Part shown: piece by piece, positions 55,849-64,000 of the stretch
Position numbering within the stretch: the stretch's first letter is position 1
Layout of the letters: every line of letters begins with the position of its first letter
NCBI GenBank assembly: GCA_030652475.1
Contig: JAUSAO010000045.1
Location: forward strand, 27,484-91,483
DNA: 64,000 nt
Direction of reading: 5' to 3'
Source of the DNA: Gallionella sp.
Lineage (GTDB): Bacteria > Pseudomonadota > Gammaproteobacteria > Burkholderiales > Gallionellaceae
Made by a program: the position numbers and the translations under genes
Notes under the pieces: model-generated
Seen by the model: only the letters and a program-made list of their open reading frames with translations
The model's database searches: none
Told to the model about the DNA's origin: nothing

Positions 55849-57219
55849 ATGAAGATGAACAAACTGGTTGTTTCGATGTTCGCCGCCGGTGTCATGGCAT
55901 CACCGCTGGCACAGGCCACTAACGGCATGTTGATGGAAGGCTACGGCCCTATCTCGACAGGTATGGGTGGTGCGTCCATGGCCTTCGATAACGGCGCGGC
56001 AGCCATGGCAAATAACCCGGCGACACTGGGTTTGATGGAGGACGGCACGAGTCGTCTGGATGTGGCTATCGGCGGATTGCACCCTAGCGTGACCTCCAAG
56101 ATGGCCGGGATGCCTGATGCCAATTCGGGTGGAAAATCCTATTTCATGCCAGCCGGCGGCTGGGTCAAGAAAGACGGCCCTCTGGCCTATGGTATCGGTG
56201 TGTTTGCCCAGGGCGGCATGGGAACCGAATATACGGCCAATGACTGGGTAGGAGCTGGTTCCGGCAAACCTAGCCGTTCCGAAGTGGGCGTGGGCAATCT
56301 GATTGTGCCGCTTTCATATAGCGTTACTCCCGATCTGAATATCGCCGGTTCTCTGGATTTTGTCTGGGGCGGAATGGATTTGCAGATGGCGATGAATGCC
56401 AATCAAATGGGTGCGCTCGCAGCGGGTGGTAATTTAACACCAGGTGGCCCCGCAGCCGCCAGCCCGGCTTTTGGCGCATTTATGGCAGGTGGCGTTAACA
56501 GCGTTGGGTACTTCAACTTTACCGATGGCAGCAGCTTCTCCGGCAAGGCCAATTCAACCGGTTTCGCCGGCAAGCTGGGCATGACGTATAAAGTCAACCC
56601 GCAGCTGACCGTAGGCGCAACCTATCATTCCAAGACCAGTCTGGGTGATATGACTACTAACGGCGCCACCATGGACATGATTATGGGTGGCGGTGTGGTT
56701 CAAACCTTTGTAGGACGCGTATCCATTATTAATTTCCAATTTCCAGAAACCTATGGAGTTGGAATGGCTTTGCAGGCCAGCGATGATCTGATGGTAGCGG
56801 TAGATTACAAGCGTATCGGCTGGGCCAAGGTCATGAAGAATTTTCACATGAACTTTGCTGCGACAGATGGCAGTCTGACTTTGGACATGAAAATGCCTCA
56901 GAATTGGGTAGACCAGGACGTATTCAACATCGGCCTTGCGTATCGCACCTCTCCTGAGCTGACGCTGAGAGCGGGTGCAAATCTGGCCAATAACCCGGTT
57001 CCTGACAGTACTGTGAATCCGCTGTTCCCAGCCATAGTCAAGGATCATTTCACGGTAGGCGCAGGCTATACGCTGAGTAAAGTATCTGAAGTGAACGCAT
57101 CCCTGGTGTATGTGCCCAAGGTTACAACTAATACCCCTGCTGTTGCAGGTGTATCACCTGCTTACAGCATCGTTCACAGCCAGTTGAACTGGCAGTTGAT
57201 GTACAGCCACAGTTTCTAA
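55849..57219 (+). CDS. OmpP1/FadL-family outer-membrane channel, copy 1
   Basis: The 456-residue protein has a signal peptide (SMFAAGVMASPLAQA) and the N-terminal hatch motif TNGMLMEGYGPISTGMGGASMAF...AAMANNPATLG, with a 14-strand barrel pattern ending in aromatic phenylalanine (LMYSHSF). FadL channels carry hydrophobic molecules across the outer membrane. Within a sox cluster uptake or export of hydrophobic sulfur compounds is a possible role (inference). Confidence 0.9.
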   Translation: MKMNKLVVSMFAAGVMASPLAQATNGMLMEGYGPISTGMGGASMAFDNGAAAMANNPATLGLMEDGTSRLDVAIGGLHPSVTSKMAGMPDANSGGKSYFMPAGGWVKKDGPLAYGIGVFAQGGMGTEYTANDWVGAGSGKPSRSEVGVGNLIVPLSYSVTPDLNIAGSLDFVWGGMDLQMAMNANQMGALAAGGNLTPGGPAAASPAFGAFMAGGVNSVGYFNFTDGSSFSGKANSTGFAGKLGMTYKVNPQLTVGATYHSKTSLGDMTTNGATMDMIMGGGVVQTFVGRVSIINFQFPETYGVGMALQASDDLMVAVDYKRIGWAKVMKNFHMNFAATDGSLTLDMKMPQNWVDQDVFNIGLAYRTSPELTLRAGANLANNPVPDSTVNPLFPAIVKDHFTVGAGYTLSKVSEVNASLVYVPKVTTNTPAVAGVSPAYSIVHSQLNWQLMYSHSF

Positions 57220-57244
57220 GGTTACAGCACGAGCAGGATAACAG

Positions 57245-57274
57245 GCCCGTTCCTGAGAGGGGACGGGCTTTTTT
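57245..57274 (+). terminator. Intrinsic terminator after FadL-type gene 1
   Basis: GCCCGTTCC... pairs with GGGGACGGGC around GAGA, followed by TTTTTT. Ends the tusA/dsrE/FadL transcript. Confidence 0.88.
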
Positions 57275-57337
57275 CATACAAAATATCATGTAAATTAACA
57301 GCTTATCTTTTACTTTGTATCTGAATTATCAAGAATC

Positions 57338-57380
57338 GTTTAATCCGGATAACCTTGACAAAAGGTTATCCGGATTAAAC
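57338..57380. repeat. 19-bp perfect inverted repeat before FadL-type gene 2
   Basis: GTTTAATCCGGATAACCTT and its exact complement AAGGTTATCCGGATTAAAC are separated by 5 bases. It stands about 20 bases before the start region of the next gene. No T-run follows, so it is either a regulatory hairpin or an operator-like palindrome. Confidence 0.85.
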
Positions 57381-57406
57381 GGGAACTATTGGGGAATTGT
57401 GTGGGA

Positions 57407-58651
57407 ATGAAAACGCGGGTTATTTTGATGGTTGCTGCCGGTGTCATGGCACCCTCGCTGGCTTATGCCACTAACGGTGACACCATGATGTCGGTGGGCG
57501 CCGAAAATACGGCTTTGGGCGGTACTGGCGTAGCGCACTTCGTGGGCGCGGAGAGCACCTTTGCCAATCCGGCCATGCTGGGCAAATCGACAGGCAGGGA
57601 AGTAACCGGCGGTCTGGTGGTGTTCAGGCCGTCCGTCACCAACGATGGCATGAGCGGCGGTGCGCTTGTGGCCAACAGTGCTGCGAATACCAGTTACATT
57701 CCCGATGTTTCATTCTCCAGCCGGCTGGACGATAACCTGACTTATGGTGTTGCCATGGCGGGGATTGCCGGCATGGGTGTGGACTACACCGGCGCGCCTA
57801 AAGGCAGCCATGTTTCAGCCAAAACCGCGTTGAGCATACTCAAGGTGATTCCAACCATCGCATATAACAAGGATAACTACGGCTTGGGTTTCTCGCCCGT
57901 GTTGCAGTACGGTTTGCTGGCCATCTCGTATGATACGTCGGTCGCGATGCCCGGCAGTCTTGCGGTTAATGCGGCGCGAAAGGCGTCATCACATACCGGT
58001 TTTGGCATCGCATTGGGCGGCTATTACAACACCAGTCATGCATTGACGCTGGCGGCCTCCTATCACTCGAAAATCAGCATGAATTATGGTACGCAAATGT
58101 CTGTTGCCGGTGCGGGATTTGGTCAGGTGTTTGCCGATCATCTGGATCAGCCTGCTGAAATCAAAGCCGGATTTGCCTATGCGGCTGACAATAACTTCAC
58201 CGTGACGGCTGATTATCGTCTGATTCAATGGGGCAGCGCGGCAGGCTATAAGGACTTTGGCTGGAAGGATCAGACGGTCATCGCTGTCGGTGGCAAATAT
58301 TCCGCTGATGGCTATTGGCTCGGAGCCGGGTACAATAATTCCAGCAACCCCATCAGCGTCTTTGCCAACGGTATTGCAGCAAATGCAAGGAATGGACAAA
58401 ACGGCGTAGGCAATATGTTCAACAACATGTTATTCCCTGGCATCATTAACAGCGCCTATACTTTGGGCGGAGGTTACGCACTGAACAACAATTTTGAACT
58501 TGCAGCCTCGTTCATGTACGCGCCCAAAGTGGTCGCCCGAGTAGATATCAGTGATGCTGTGCCTCCCGCTGGTGCGGCTCCCGGCACACTTTTTAATACG
58601 ACGACTCACTCGCAGCAATCCTATTCGGCTTCGTTGCGTTATAAATTCTGA
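57407..58651 (+). CDS. OmpP1/FadL-family outer-membrane channel, copy 2
   Basis: The protein has about 414 residues from ATG 57407 (GTG 57401, six bases after GGGGA, is an alternative). Signal peptide VAAGVMAPSLAYA, then the hatch motif TNGDTMMSVGAENTALGGTGVAHFVGAESTFANPAMLG. It diverges strongly from copy 1 but shares the fold and C-terminal SYSASLRYKF barrel end. It is preceded by a long palindrome. Confidence 0.87.
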   Translation: MKTRVILMVAAGVMAPSLAYATNGDTMMSVGAENTALGGTGVAHFVGAESTFANPAMLGKSTGREVTGGLVVFRPSVTNDGMSGGALVANSAANTSYIPDVSFSSRLDDNLTYGVAMAGIAGMGVDYTGAPKGSHVSAKTALSILKVIPTIAYNKDNYGLGFSPVLQYGLLAISYDTSVAMPGSLAVNAARKASSHTGFGIALGGYYNTSHALTLAASYHSKISMNYGTQMSVAGAGFGQVFADHLDQPAEIKAGFAYAADNNFTVTADYRLIQWGSAAGYKDFGWKDQTVIAVGGKYSADGYWLGAGYNNSSNPISVFANGIAANARNGQNGVGNMFNNMLFPGIINSAYTLGGGYALNNNFELAASFMYAPKVVARVDISDAVPPAGAAPGTLFNTTTHSQQSYSASLRYKF

Positions 58652-58659
58652 TTTTGAAT

Positions 58660-58677
58660 TGAGGCGCTATCGCCTCA
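58660..58677 (+). terminator. Small hairpin after FadL-type gene 2
   Basis: TGAGGCG and CGCCTCA flank CTAT eight bases after the stop. There is no strong T-run, so termination is uncertain. Confidence 0.4.
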
Positions 58678-58768
58678 GTAGTTCTGACCTGCTGACACAG
58701 ACTGCCAGTCTGTAGCGGGGTTTTTGGTGTTTAATTGCAGTTCTGTCATCTGAATGGGGAGAGGCTTG

Positions 58769-59251
58769 ATGAATATGGAAATAAATCTGCAGCGTCGTAA
58801 GGCGCTTAAAACGGGCGGCGGGGTCGGGCTACTCGCATTGTTTGGCGCGCTCGGCCTATTACAGTCGGGTGTGGCCTTTGCGGAATGGAATAAAACGGCT
58901 TTTTCGGCAAAAACCATGGATGATGCCTTGAATGCGCTGGGTGTCATTGTGCCGGAGAACGGCGCAGCCTCAATTCAATTGACTGTACCTGAGATTGCCG
59001 AAAATGGTGCGGTTGTGCCGGTTACCGTGGCCAGCACGCTGGCTGATGTCGAGCAGATAACCATCTTCGTGGATAAAAACCCCAGTGTGCTGGCCGCAAA
59101 CTTCACCCTGCCACAGGGTACAGAGGCGTATATCACGACCCGTGTCAAAATGGGGCAAACCGCCAATGTCATCGCGCTGGTAAAGGCGGGCGGCAAGTTT
59201 TATCGTACTTCCAAAGAAGTTAAGGTGACTGCCGGCGGCTGCGGCGGTTAA
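58769..59251 (+). CDS. soxY: Thiosulfate oxidation carrier protein SoxY, copy 2
   Basis: The 160-residue protein starts at ATG 58769 after GGGGAGAGG. Tat signal (LQRRKALKTGGGVGLL), core VPEIAENGAVVPVTVAS and the canonical C terminus TAGGCGG with carrier Cys158. It shares about half its residues with copy 1 but has the standard swinging arm. Confidence 0.94.
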   Translation: MNMEINLQRRKALKTGGGVGLLALFGALGLLQSGVAFAEWNKTAFSAKTMDDALNALGVIVPENGAASIQLTVPEIAENGAVVPVTVASTLADVEQITIFVDKNPSVLAANFTLPQGTEAYITTRVKMGQTANVIALVKAGGKFYRTSKEVKVTAGGCGG

Positions 59252-59293
59252 CGGACTACGGATACAATCAAATCGATTACGAGGTGGAATAAT

Positions 59294-59608
59294 ATGGGCA
59301 ATCCAATGAAAATTCGCGCCGCTGTCAAGGATGGCGTGACCGAAGTAAAAATTCTTATGCAACACGAAATGGAAACCGGACTGCGTAAAGATGCAGACGG
59401 TACGCTGGTGCCAGCGTGGTTCATCACCGAAGTCAAAGCCCAGTACCAGGGACGTACGGTACTGGAAACACAGTTTGGCCAATCCATTTCCAAGAATCCC
59501 TATTTGCTGTTCCGTTTTAAGGGCGGCGCGGCGGGTGAAAAAATAACGGTCAGCTGGGTGGATAACAAGGGTGACACGCGCAGCGACGAGGTCACCATTG
59601 CGGCATAG
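59294..59608 (+). CDS. soxZ: SoxZ, copy 2
   Basis: The 104-residue protein has KIRAAVKDGVTEVKILMQHEMETGLR and RTVLETQFGQSISKNPYLLFRFKGG. It is paired with soxY copy 2, 42 bases downstream. Confidence 0.94.
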   Translation: MGNPMKIRAAVKDGVTEVKILMQHEMETGLRKDADGTLVPAWFITEVKAQYQGRTVLETQFGQSISKNPYLLFRFKGGAAGEKITVSWVDNKGDTRSDEVTIAA

Positions 59609-59665
59609 CAGGACGCGCTAAACGGGTTGTGTAACTTTCACGAACATTTTCTTCTGGGGGTATAG

Positions 59666-60484
59666 ATGAACAACAGCAATGTAATTAAGTTGATTCCGCT
59701 ATTGGTATTGGCGACAAGCTGTGCAGCAACGGCAGCCGAGAGCGAAATTTCGGATTCGGATCGAATCGCACAATATCGGGAAATGATCAGCGATGGTAAT
59801 CCGGCTGATTTTGATGAAATGCGTGGCGAAGCGTTGTGGAAAACGGTTGCCGGACCCAAACAGGCAAGCCTGGAAAAATGCGATCTGGGTAAGGGCGCGG
59901 GTGTGGTGAAGGGTGTTTATACCGAACTGCCGCGCTACTTTAAGGATACCGGCAAGGTGCAGGACCTGGAATCCCGTTTATTGACCTGCATGACGACCTT
60001 GCAAGGCATTCCGGAGGAAGAGATTGCCGCCAAACCGTTTGCCTCCGAAAAGAAGGCTTCGGATATCTCATCGCTGGCAACGTATGTAGTCGGTCAGTCC
60101 AAAGGCATCAAGATGGCTGTCTCGACCAAGCATCCGCAGGCGAAAGAGGCCTACGAGATAGGCAAACGCATTTTCAACTACCGTGCAGGCCCTTATGATT
60201 TTGCCTGCTCTACGTGTCATGCAACCAGCAATGTGCGTATCCGCATGCAGGACTTGCCTAACCTGAATGTCAGGAAAGACGCGCAAGCCGCGTATGCCAA
60301 CTGGCCGGCCTACCGCGTTTCTCAGGGCTTGACGCGCTCCTTCCAGTGGCGATTGAATGATTGCTTCCGTCAGCAACGCTTCCCTGAACCCAAGTTCGCA
60401 TCTGAAGCGACTGTCGCATTGACCATGTTTCTGGCGGTCAGTGCAAACGGTGGTGAATATGCAGGCCCGGGTCTAAAACGTTAA
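59666..60484 (+). CDS. soxA: SoxA, c-type cytochrome of the SoxXA complex
   Basis: The 272-residue protein has a signal peptide, one CxxCH heme site (CSTCH, 181-185) and the catalytic Cys233 in LNDCFRQQRFP that carries the persulfide and ligates heme. The N-terminal domain has Cys72/Cys108 instead of a second heme, so this is the monoheme SoxA type. SoxXA joins thiosulfate to the SoxY cysteine. Confidence 0.94.
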   Translation: MNNSNVIKLIPLLVLATSCAATAAESEISDSDRIAQYREMISDGNPADFDEMRGEALWKTVAGPKQASLEKCDLGKGAGVVKGVYTELPRYFKDTGKVQDLESRLLTCMTTLQGIPEEEIAAKPFASEKKASDISSLATYVVGQSKGIKMAVSTKHPQAKEAYEIGKRIFNYRAGPYDFACSTCHATSNVRIRMQDLPNLNVRKDAQAAYANWPAYRVSQGLTRSFQWRLNDCFRQQRFPEPKFASEATVALTMFLAVSANGGEYAGPGLKR

Positions 60485-60670
60485 CGTAACACTCGCGCAA
60501 CGATTCATTTACCTCCGCCCGCTTGCGGGATAACCAGCGACTTGCTGGTGTTGTTTACCAGCTTAGTCGAATGGCTAGTTGTTTCAGCAGAGGATTGAGG
60601 TGAGGGGACGGGCATTGCGAGTTTCATTATCAGGGGTGGCGCTTGCCATGCCCGTTAGGAGATGACAAAC

Positions 60671-61297
60671 ATGAATGCAAAATTGATTATTGGACTTGCG
60701 GTGAGTGCAGCGTTGGCCTCGATTTCCCTGTCTGCTCAGGCGGGTAATACGGCAGGGGGGCTGGATGCAAAAACGGCCGAAATCGTCAAGCGTGATTTCC
60801 GTGACAAGGGGATCGCCAAGGCAACACGCGTCAATCAGGATGAGTTGCAGGCGATGTGCAGCAAGTATGTTGATAATTTACCTGCCAAGTTGAAAACCAG
60901 ACTGGAAGCCGAGCAGAGCGATGCCATCAAGTGGCCTGCAGATGGAAAGTATATGGGCGACTGGAAGGCGGGCGAAAAGCTGGCTCAAAGCGGCAGGGGA
61001 ATGACCTGGAGCGATAAGGCGGAAGATCCTGCCGGCGGTAATTGTTATAACTGCCATCAACTCTCTTCCAAAGAGATCGCCTTTGGAACCATCGGTCCCA
61101 GTCTGCTGAATTTTGGCAAGCTACGCGGCAATAGTGAGGCTAACCAGCGTTATACCTATAGCCGTATTTACAACGCCAAAGCCATGAATGCGTGCGCCAA
61201 CATGCCGCGCTTTGGTCATATGGGTATTTTGACCGAGGCTCAAATCAAGGATCTGGTTGCGTTGTTGCTGGACCCTGAATCACCCGTTAACAAGTAG
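60671..61297 (+). CDS. soxX: SoxX, c-type cytochrome of the SoxXA complex
   Basis: The 208-residue protein starts at ATG 60671 (9 bases after AGGAG; ATG 60662 abuts that site). Signal peptide, heme site NCYNCH (Cys125, Cys128, His129) and a likely distal Met in NMPRFGHMG. It is longer than the minimal SoxX because of an N-terminal extension (about 30-110). It lies after soxA, separated by 185 bases. Confidence 0.93.
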   Translation: MNAKLIIGLAVSAALASISLSAQAGNTAGGLDAKTAEIVKRDFRDKGIAKATRVNQDELQAMCSKYVDNLPAKLKTRLEAEQSDAIKWPADGKYMGDWKAGEKLAQSGRGMTWSDKAEDPAGGNCYNCHQLSSKEIAFGTIGPSLLNFGKLRGNSEANQRYTYSRIYNAKAMNACANMPRFGHMGILTEAQIKDLVALLLDPESPVNK

Positions 61298-61307
61298 CAT
61301 TCTGTGC

Positions 61308-61337
61308 ATCCTTCCCGCCGTTCGCGGAGGGAAGGAT
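61308..61337. repeat. UUCG-capped hairpin between soxX and soxB
   Basis: ATCCTTCCC and GGGAAGGAT plus an inner CCG/CGG pair flank a TTCG tetraloop, one A/G mismatch. No T-run follows, so it may stabilise mRNA or mark partial termination. Confidence 0.7.
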
Positions 61338-61413
61338 CGTTGCAAAATATAATTGAGTGCGCTGAATAGGCGGCACGCAATCCATTCCTGCCTTTTTAAA
61401 ATAGGGATTTACC

Positions 61414-63138
61414 ATGGACATGAATCGTCGCGAATTCCTTCAGTTGCTGGCCATCGCATCGGCGGGTGGCTTCATGCTGAATAACAATGAAAGCCATGCG
61501 GCGACTGATGCCAGGCGTTTCTATGAATTGCCCCGCCATGGCAATGTCAGCCTGCTGCATATCACCGATAGTCACGCGCAATTGAATCCGATGTATTTTC
61601 GTGAACCGGAAATCAATCTGGGCGTGGGAACGACAAATGGCAGGCCTCCCCATCTGGTAGGAAACGCACTGCTCAAGCACTTCGGCGTCAAACAGGGCTC
61701 GCCCGAGGCCTATGCTTATACCAGTCTCAACTTTATTGAAGCAGCACGCACTTACGGCAAAGTGGGCGGTTTCGCGCATCTGGCCACTCTGGTTAAACAA
61801 ATACGCGCGTCACGCCCCGGTGCCTTGCTGCTGGATGGCGGCGACACCTGGCAGGGCAGCGGACAAGCGTTGTGGACTAAAGGGCAGGACATGATTGATG
61901 CCTGCCTGGAACTGGGTGTGGATATCATGACCATGCACTTTGAGTGCATGTATGGCGCACAACGTATCAAGGAAGCCGAAGAAGGTGTGTTGCGCGGCAG
62001 GATAGAAGTGGTCGCGCAGAACGTGAAAACCACCGACTTCGGCGATCCGGTATTCAAACCTTATGTCATACGGGAAATCAACGCGATTCCGGTTGCGATT
62101 ATCGGCCAGGCCTTCCCGTATAGCACGATTGCCAACCCGCGCTATTTTGTGCCTGACTGGTCGTATGGAATACAGGAAGAGAATCTTCAGCTCACTATCG
62201 ATGAGGCGCGCAAAAAAGGGGCGCAGGTCGTGGTGCTCCTCTCGCATAACGGCATGGATGTTGACCTCAAGCTGGCCTCGCGCGTCAGCGGACTGGATGC
62301 GATTCTGGGCGGACATACCCACGACGGTATCCCGACACCCATCCCGGTAAAAAATAGCGGCGGAACGACGCTGGTGACCAATGCGGGCTCCAATGGCAAA
62401 TTCCTCGGCGTGCTGGATTTTGAGGTCAAGGCAGGCAAGGTGGAGAGTTTCAAATATAAATTGTTGCCGGTATTCGCCAACTTGCTGGCAGCAGACCAGA
62501 GTATGACTGCGCTGATGCAGAAACACCGCGCACCTTACGAAGGCAAATTGTCCGAGAAACTGGCCACGACCGATGGGCTGCTGTATCGGCGCGGCAATTT
62601 CAACGGCAGTTTCGATCAAGTGATACTCGATGCGCTGATGAAAGAAAAGGATGCGCCGATCGCATTTTCACCCGGCTTCCGCTGGGGCACGTCTCTGCTG
62701 CCAGGATCGGCCATCACCATGGAAGATGTGCTCAATCAGACGGCCATCACCTATCCGATGACGACTGTCACCGAGATGACGGGCATGCAGATCAAGAGCG
62801 TACTGGAAGACGTGGGTGACAACCTGTTTAATCCTGACCCTTATTATCAGCAAGGCGGCGACATGGTGCGGGTGGGCGGACTGGAATACACCTGTGAGCC
62901 GAACGCGGGTATGGGGCAGCGGATTCAGGATATGCGCCTGAACGGGAAGCTGCTCGATGCCAACAAGACTTACAAAGTGGCGGGTTGGGCGCCTGTTTCG
63001 GAAGCGGCTCGTGACAAAGGCGGTGAGCCGGTCTGGGATTTAGTCGCACGACATTTGCGCGCCGAGAAGGTGGTCAAGGTCAGCGCACCCAACGTGCCCA
63101 AACTCAAGGGTATGGCAGGCAATCCCGGCATGATTTGA
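61414..63138 (+). CDS. soxB: SoxB, thiosulfohydrolase of the Sox system
   Basis: The 574-residue protein has a Tat signal (MNRREFLQLLAIASAGGFML) and the 5'-nucleotidase-like dimanganese site: LLHITDSHAQLNP, LLLDGGDTWQGSG, VVLLSHNGMDVD and GGHTHDGIP. It removes sulfate from SoxYZ-bound intermediates. No soxCD follows, so the pathway is the incomplete type that leaves sulfane sulfur. Confidence 0.97.
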   Translation: MDMNRREFLQLLAIASAGGFMLNNNESHAATDARRFYELPRHGNVSLLHITDSHAQLNPMYFREPEINLGVGTTNGRPPHLVGNALLKHFGVKQGSPEAYAYTSLNFIEAARTYGKVGGFAHLATLVKQIRASRPGALLLDGGDTWQGSGQALWTKGQDMIDACLELGVDIMTMHFECMYGAQRIKEAEEGVLRGRIEVVAQNVKTTDFGDPVFKPYVIREINAIPVAIIGQAFPYSTIANPRYFVPDWSYGIQEENLQLTIDEARKKGAQVVVLLSHNGMDVDLKLASRVSGLDAILGGHTHDGIPTPIPVKNSGGTTLVTNAGSNGKFLGVLDFEVKAGKVESFKYKLLPVFANLLAADQSMTALMQKHRAPYEGKLSEKLATTDGLLYRRGNFNGSFDQVILDALMKEKDAPIAFSPGFRWGTSLLPGSAITMEDVLNQTAITYPMTTVTEMTGMQIKSVLEDVGDNLFNPDPYYQQGGDMVRVGGLEYTCEPNAGMGQRIQDMRLNGKLLDANKTYKVAGWAPVSEAARDKGGEPVWDLVARHLRAEKVVKVSAPNVPKLKGMAGNPGMI

Positions 63139-63160
63139 TACTATTTTGAAAGGAACTGAG

Positions 63161-63667
63161 ATGAATAAATTACCCACACTGATCGCATTGCTGCTGGCGC
63201 TTGTCGCGCACGTCGCGGTGGCCGCCGAGCCTGCATCCGGACTCAGCTATACCAATGTTGCGCTGCAGATCGCGCGTGTACAGATACAGGAAAATGTCAG
63301 TTTTGATGACGCGGTGGAATCGCTTAAGTTGCGTGCCAATCAGAACAACCTCAAATTTGTCGGTGTCAATCAGCTCTACAAGGAAATTGAGGCGTTAACC
63401 GGAAAACCGGCAAAGCGTATGGAGATTTTCAATTTTTGTGATGGTCTGACTGCTCACAAGATGTTGACGGCCGATCCCATGATGATTGCTTTCATGCCGT
63501 GCCGGATTGCCCTGCTGGAAGATGCCAACGGCAAACGCTGGGCCATCTCGATGATGATGGATCTTGAACTGATAAAAGCGATGCCCGCCGATACGCGCAA
63601 GCAGGCCGAACGCGTGATGGCAGCCATGAAGGACATGATGGTGGCCGCAAGCAAGGGCGATCTTTAA
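63161..63667 (+). CDS. DUF302-family periplasmic protein
   Basis: The protein has 168 residues from ATG 63161 (AAGGAACTGAG upstream). A signal peptide (TLIALLLALVAHVAVAAE) precedes a DUF302-like domain: VSFDDAVESLKLRANQNNLKFVGVNQLYKEIEALTGK, FCDGLTAHKMLTADPMMIAFMPCRIALLEDANGK. Conserved Cys residues are in FCDG and MPCRI. Genes of this family are often seen beside soxB; its role is not established. Cotranscription with soxB is likely (22 bases). Confidence 0.85.
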   Translation: MNKLPTLIALLLALVAHVAVAAEPASGLSYTNVALQIARVQIQENVSFDDAVESLKLRANQNNLKFVGVNQLYKEIEALTGKPAKRMEIFNFCDGLTAHKMLTADPMMIAFMPCRIALLEDANGKRWAISMMMDLELIKAMPADTRKQAERVMAAMKDMMVAASKGDL

Positions 63668-63830
63668 GCTCACCGTTTGTGGTTAAAGGCAGGCAAGCGC
63701 CGTAAATCTGCGTAATTTGCGGACTAAACCACGAGGTTGATTTCCATCACAAGGTTGAAACCACCGGCTTTAGCCGGTCAGCTTTAGCTGAAAATTGGCT
63801 ATGACTCTTGCAATTGAGTAAGGACAGGTA

Positions 63831-64000
63831 CTACTCCCTCCCCTTCAAGGGGAGGGCTGGGGTGGGGATGGGTTGAATCGGTTGCTGTGTTTGTAACCCA
63901 TCCCCCTCCCAACCTCCCCCTTGAAGGGGGAGGAGTAAGCCTTCATGCAGTTCGGCCGCCTGGGCGCGCGCCTCCCAACCTCCCCCTTGAAGGGGGAGGA
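63831..64000. repeat. Composite G/C-rich palindromic repeat, copy C
   Basis: CCCTCCCCTTCAAGGGGAGGG, then GGTGGGGATGGGTTGAATCGG and GTAACCCATCCCCCTCCCAACC in inverted sense, GAAGGGGGAGGAGTAAGCC, and a third unit running off the window. The 333-base gap holds no supported gene. Confidence 0.82.

Noticed and set aside
60515..60530. Possible 7-2-7 site in CCCGCTTGCGGGATAA between soxA and soxX
   Set aside because: Spacing and right half-site differ from the four matching sites; more likely a simple hairpin.

Overview
The window reads as chromosomal DNA from a chemolithotrophic sulfur-oxidising betaproteobacterium, probably order Nitrosomonadales (Gallionellaceae or Sulfuricellaceae-like). The grounds are the housekeeping order (rlmN-pilW-rodZ-ispG-hisS-yfgM-bamB-der and gloB-methyltransferase-rnhA-dnaQ) and the large inventory of lithotrophic sulfur genes. 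Genus is not resolved.

Layout. 1-7.8 kb: housekeeping operon on +, starting inside rlmN. 7.8-10.6 kb: decayed mobile or defence remnant beside tRNA-Ser(GGA), holding two tyrosine-recombinase fragments, a HipA/YjjJ-type kinase gene, a small coiled-coil protein and an apparent piece of the BREX methylase gene pglX. 10.6-20.4 kb: general metabolism and envelope genes, including one broken alpha/beta hydrolase. 20.5-23.8 kb: sulfide:quinone oxidoreductase behind a NarXL-like two-component system (minus strand). 24.3-29.1 kb: rhodanese, DUF934, DUF4279 and small accessory genes. 29.2-33.9 kb: aprMBA and sat (minus), the indirect AMP-dependent route of sulfite oxidation. 34.3-50.2 kb: one long + strand operon, soeABC (direct cytoplasmic sulfite oxidation), two SulP anion transporters and a six-gene group-4-hydrogenase-like membrane complex whose large subunit has lost the nickel ligands. 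50.5-63.7 kb: chrA, soxYZ, cytochrome c plus flavocytochrome c sulfide dehydrogenase, tusA-dsrE, two FadL-type porins, a second soxYZ, soxA, soxX, soxB and a DUF302 gene.

How the parts fit. Sulfide can be oxidised by Sqr (to quinone) or by FccAB (to cytochrome c). Thiosulfate is handled by a Sox system with no soxCD in view, so sulfane sulfur should accumulate and pass to TusA/DsrE-type carriers. Sulfite is oxidised by SoeABC directly and by AprBA-Sat through APS. SulP proteins and possibly ChrA are candidates for sulfate or related anion movement.

Most notable observations: (1) four near-identical 7-2-7 inverted heptamers (half-site TAACCCN) lie upstream of the sensor kinase, sat/soeA, the first soxY and tusA, which suggests a sulfur regulon of the local NarL-like regulator; (2) the SoeABC-SulP-SulP-Ehr-like operon may be an undescribed coupled transport or energy-conserving module; (3) G/C-rich composite palindromic repeats flank the chrA-soxYZ-fccAB segment in opposite orientation; (4) a fossil defence/integration site lies at tRNA-Ser.
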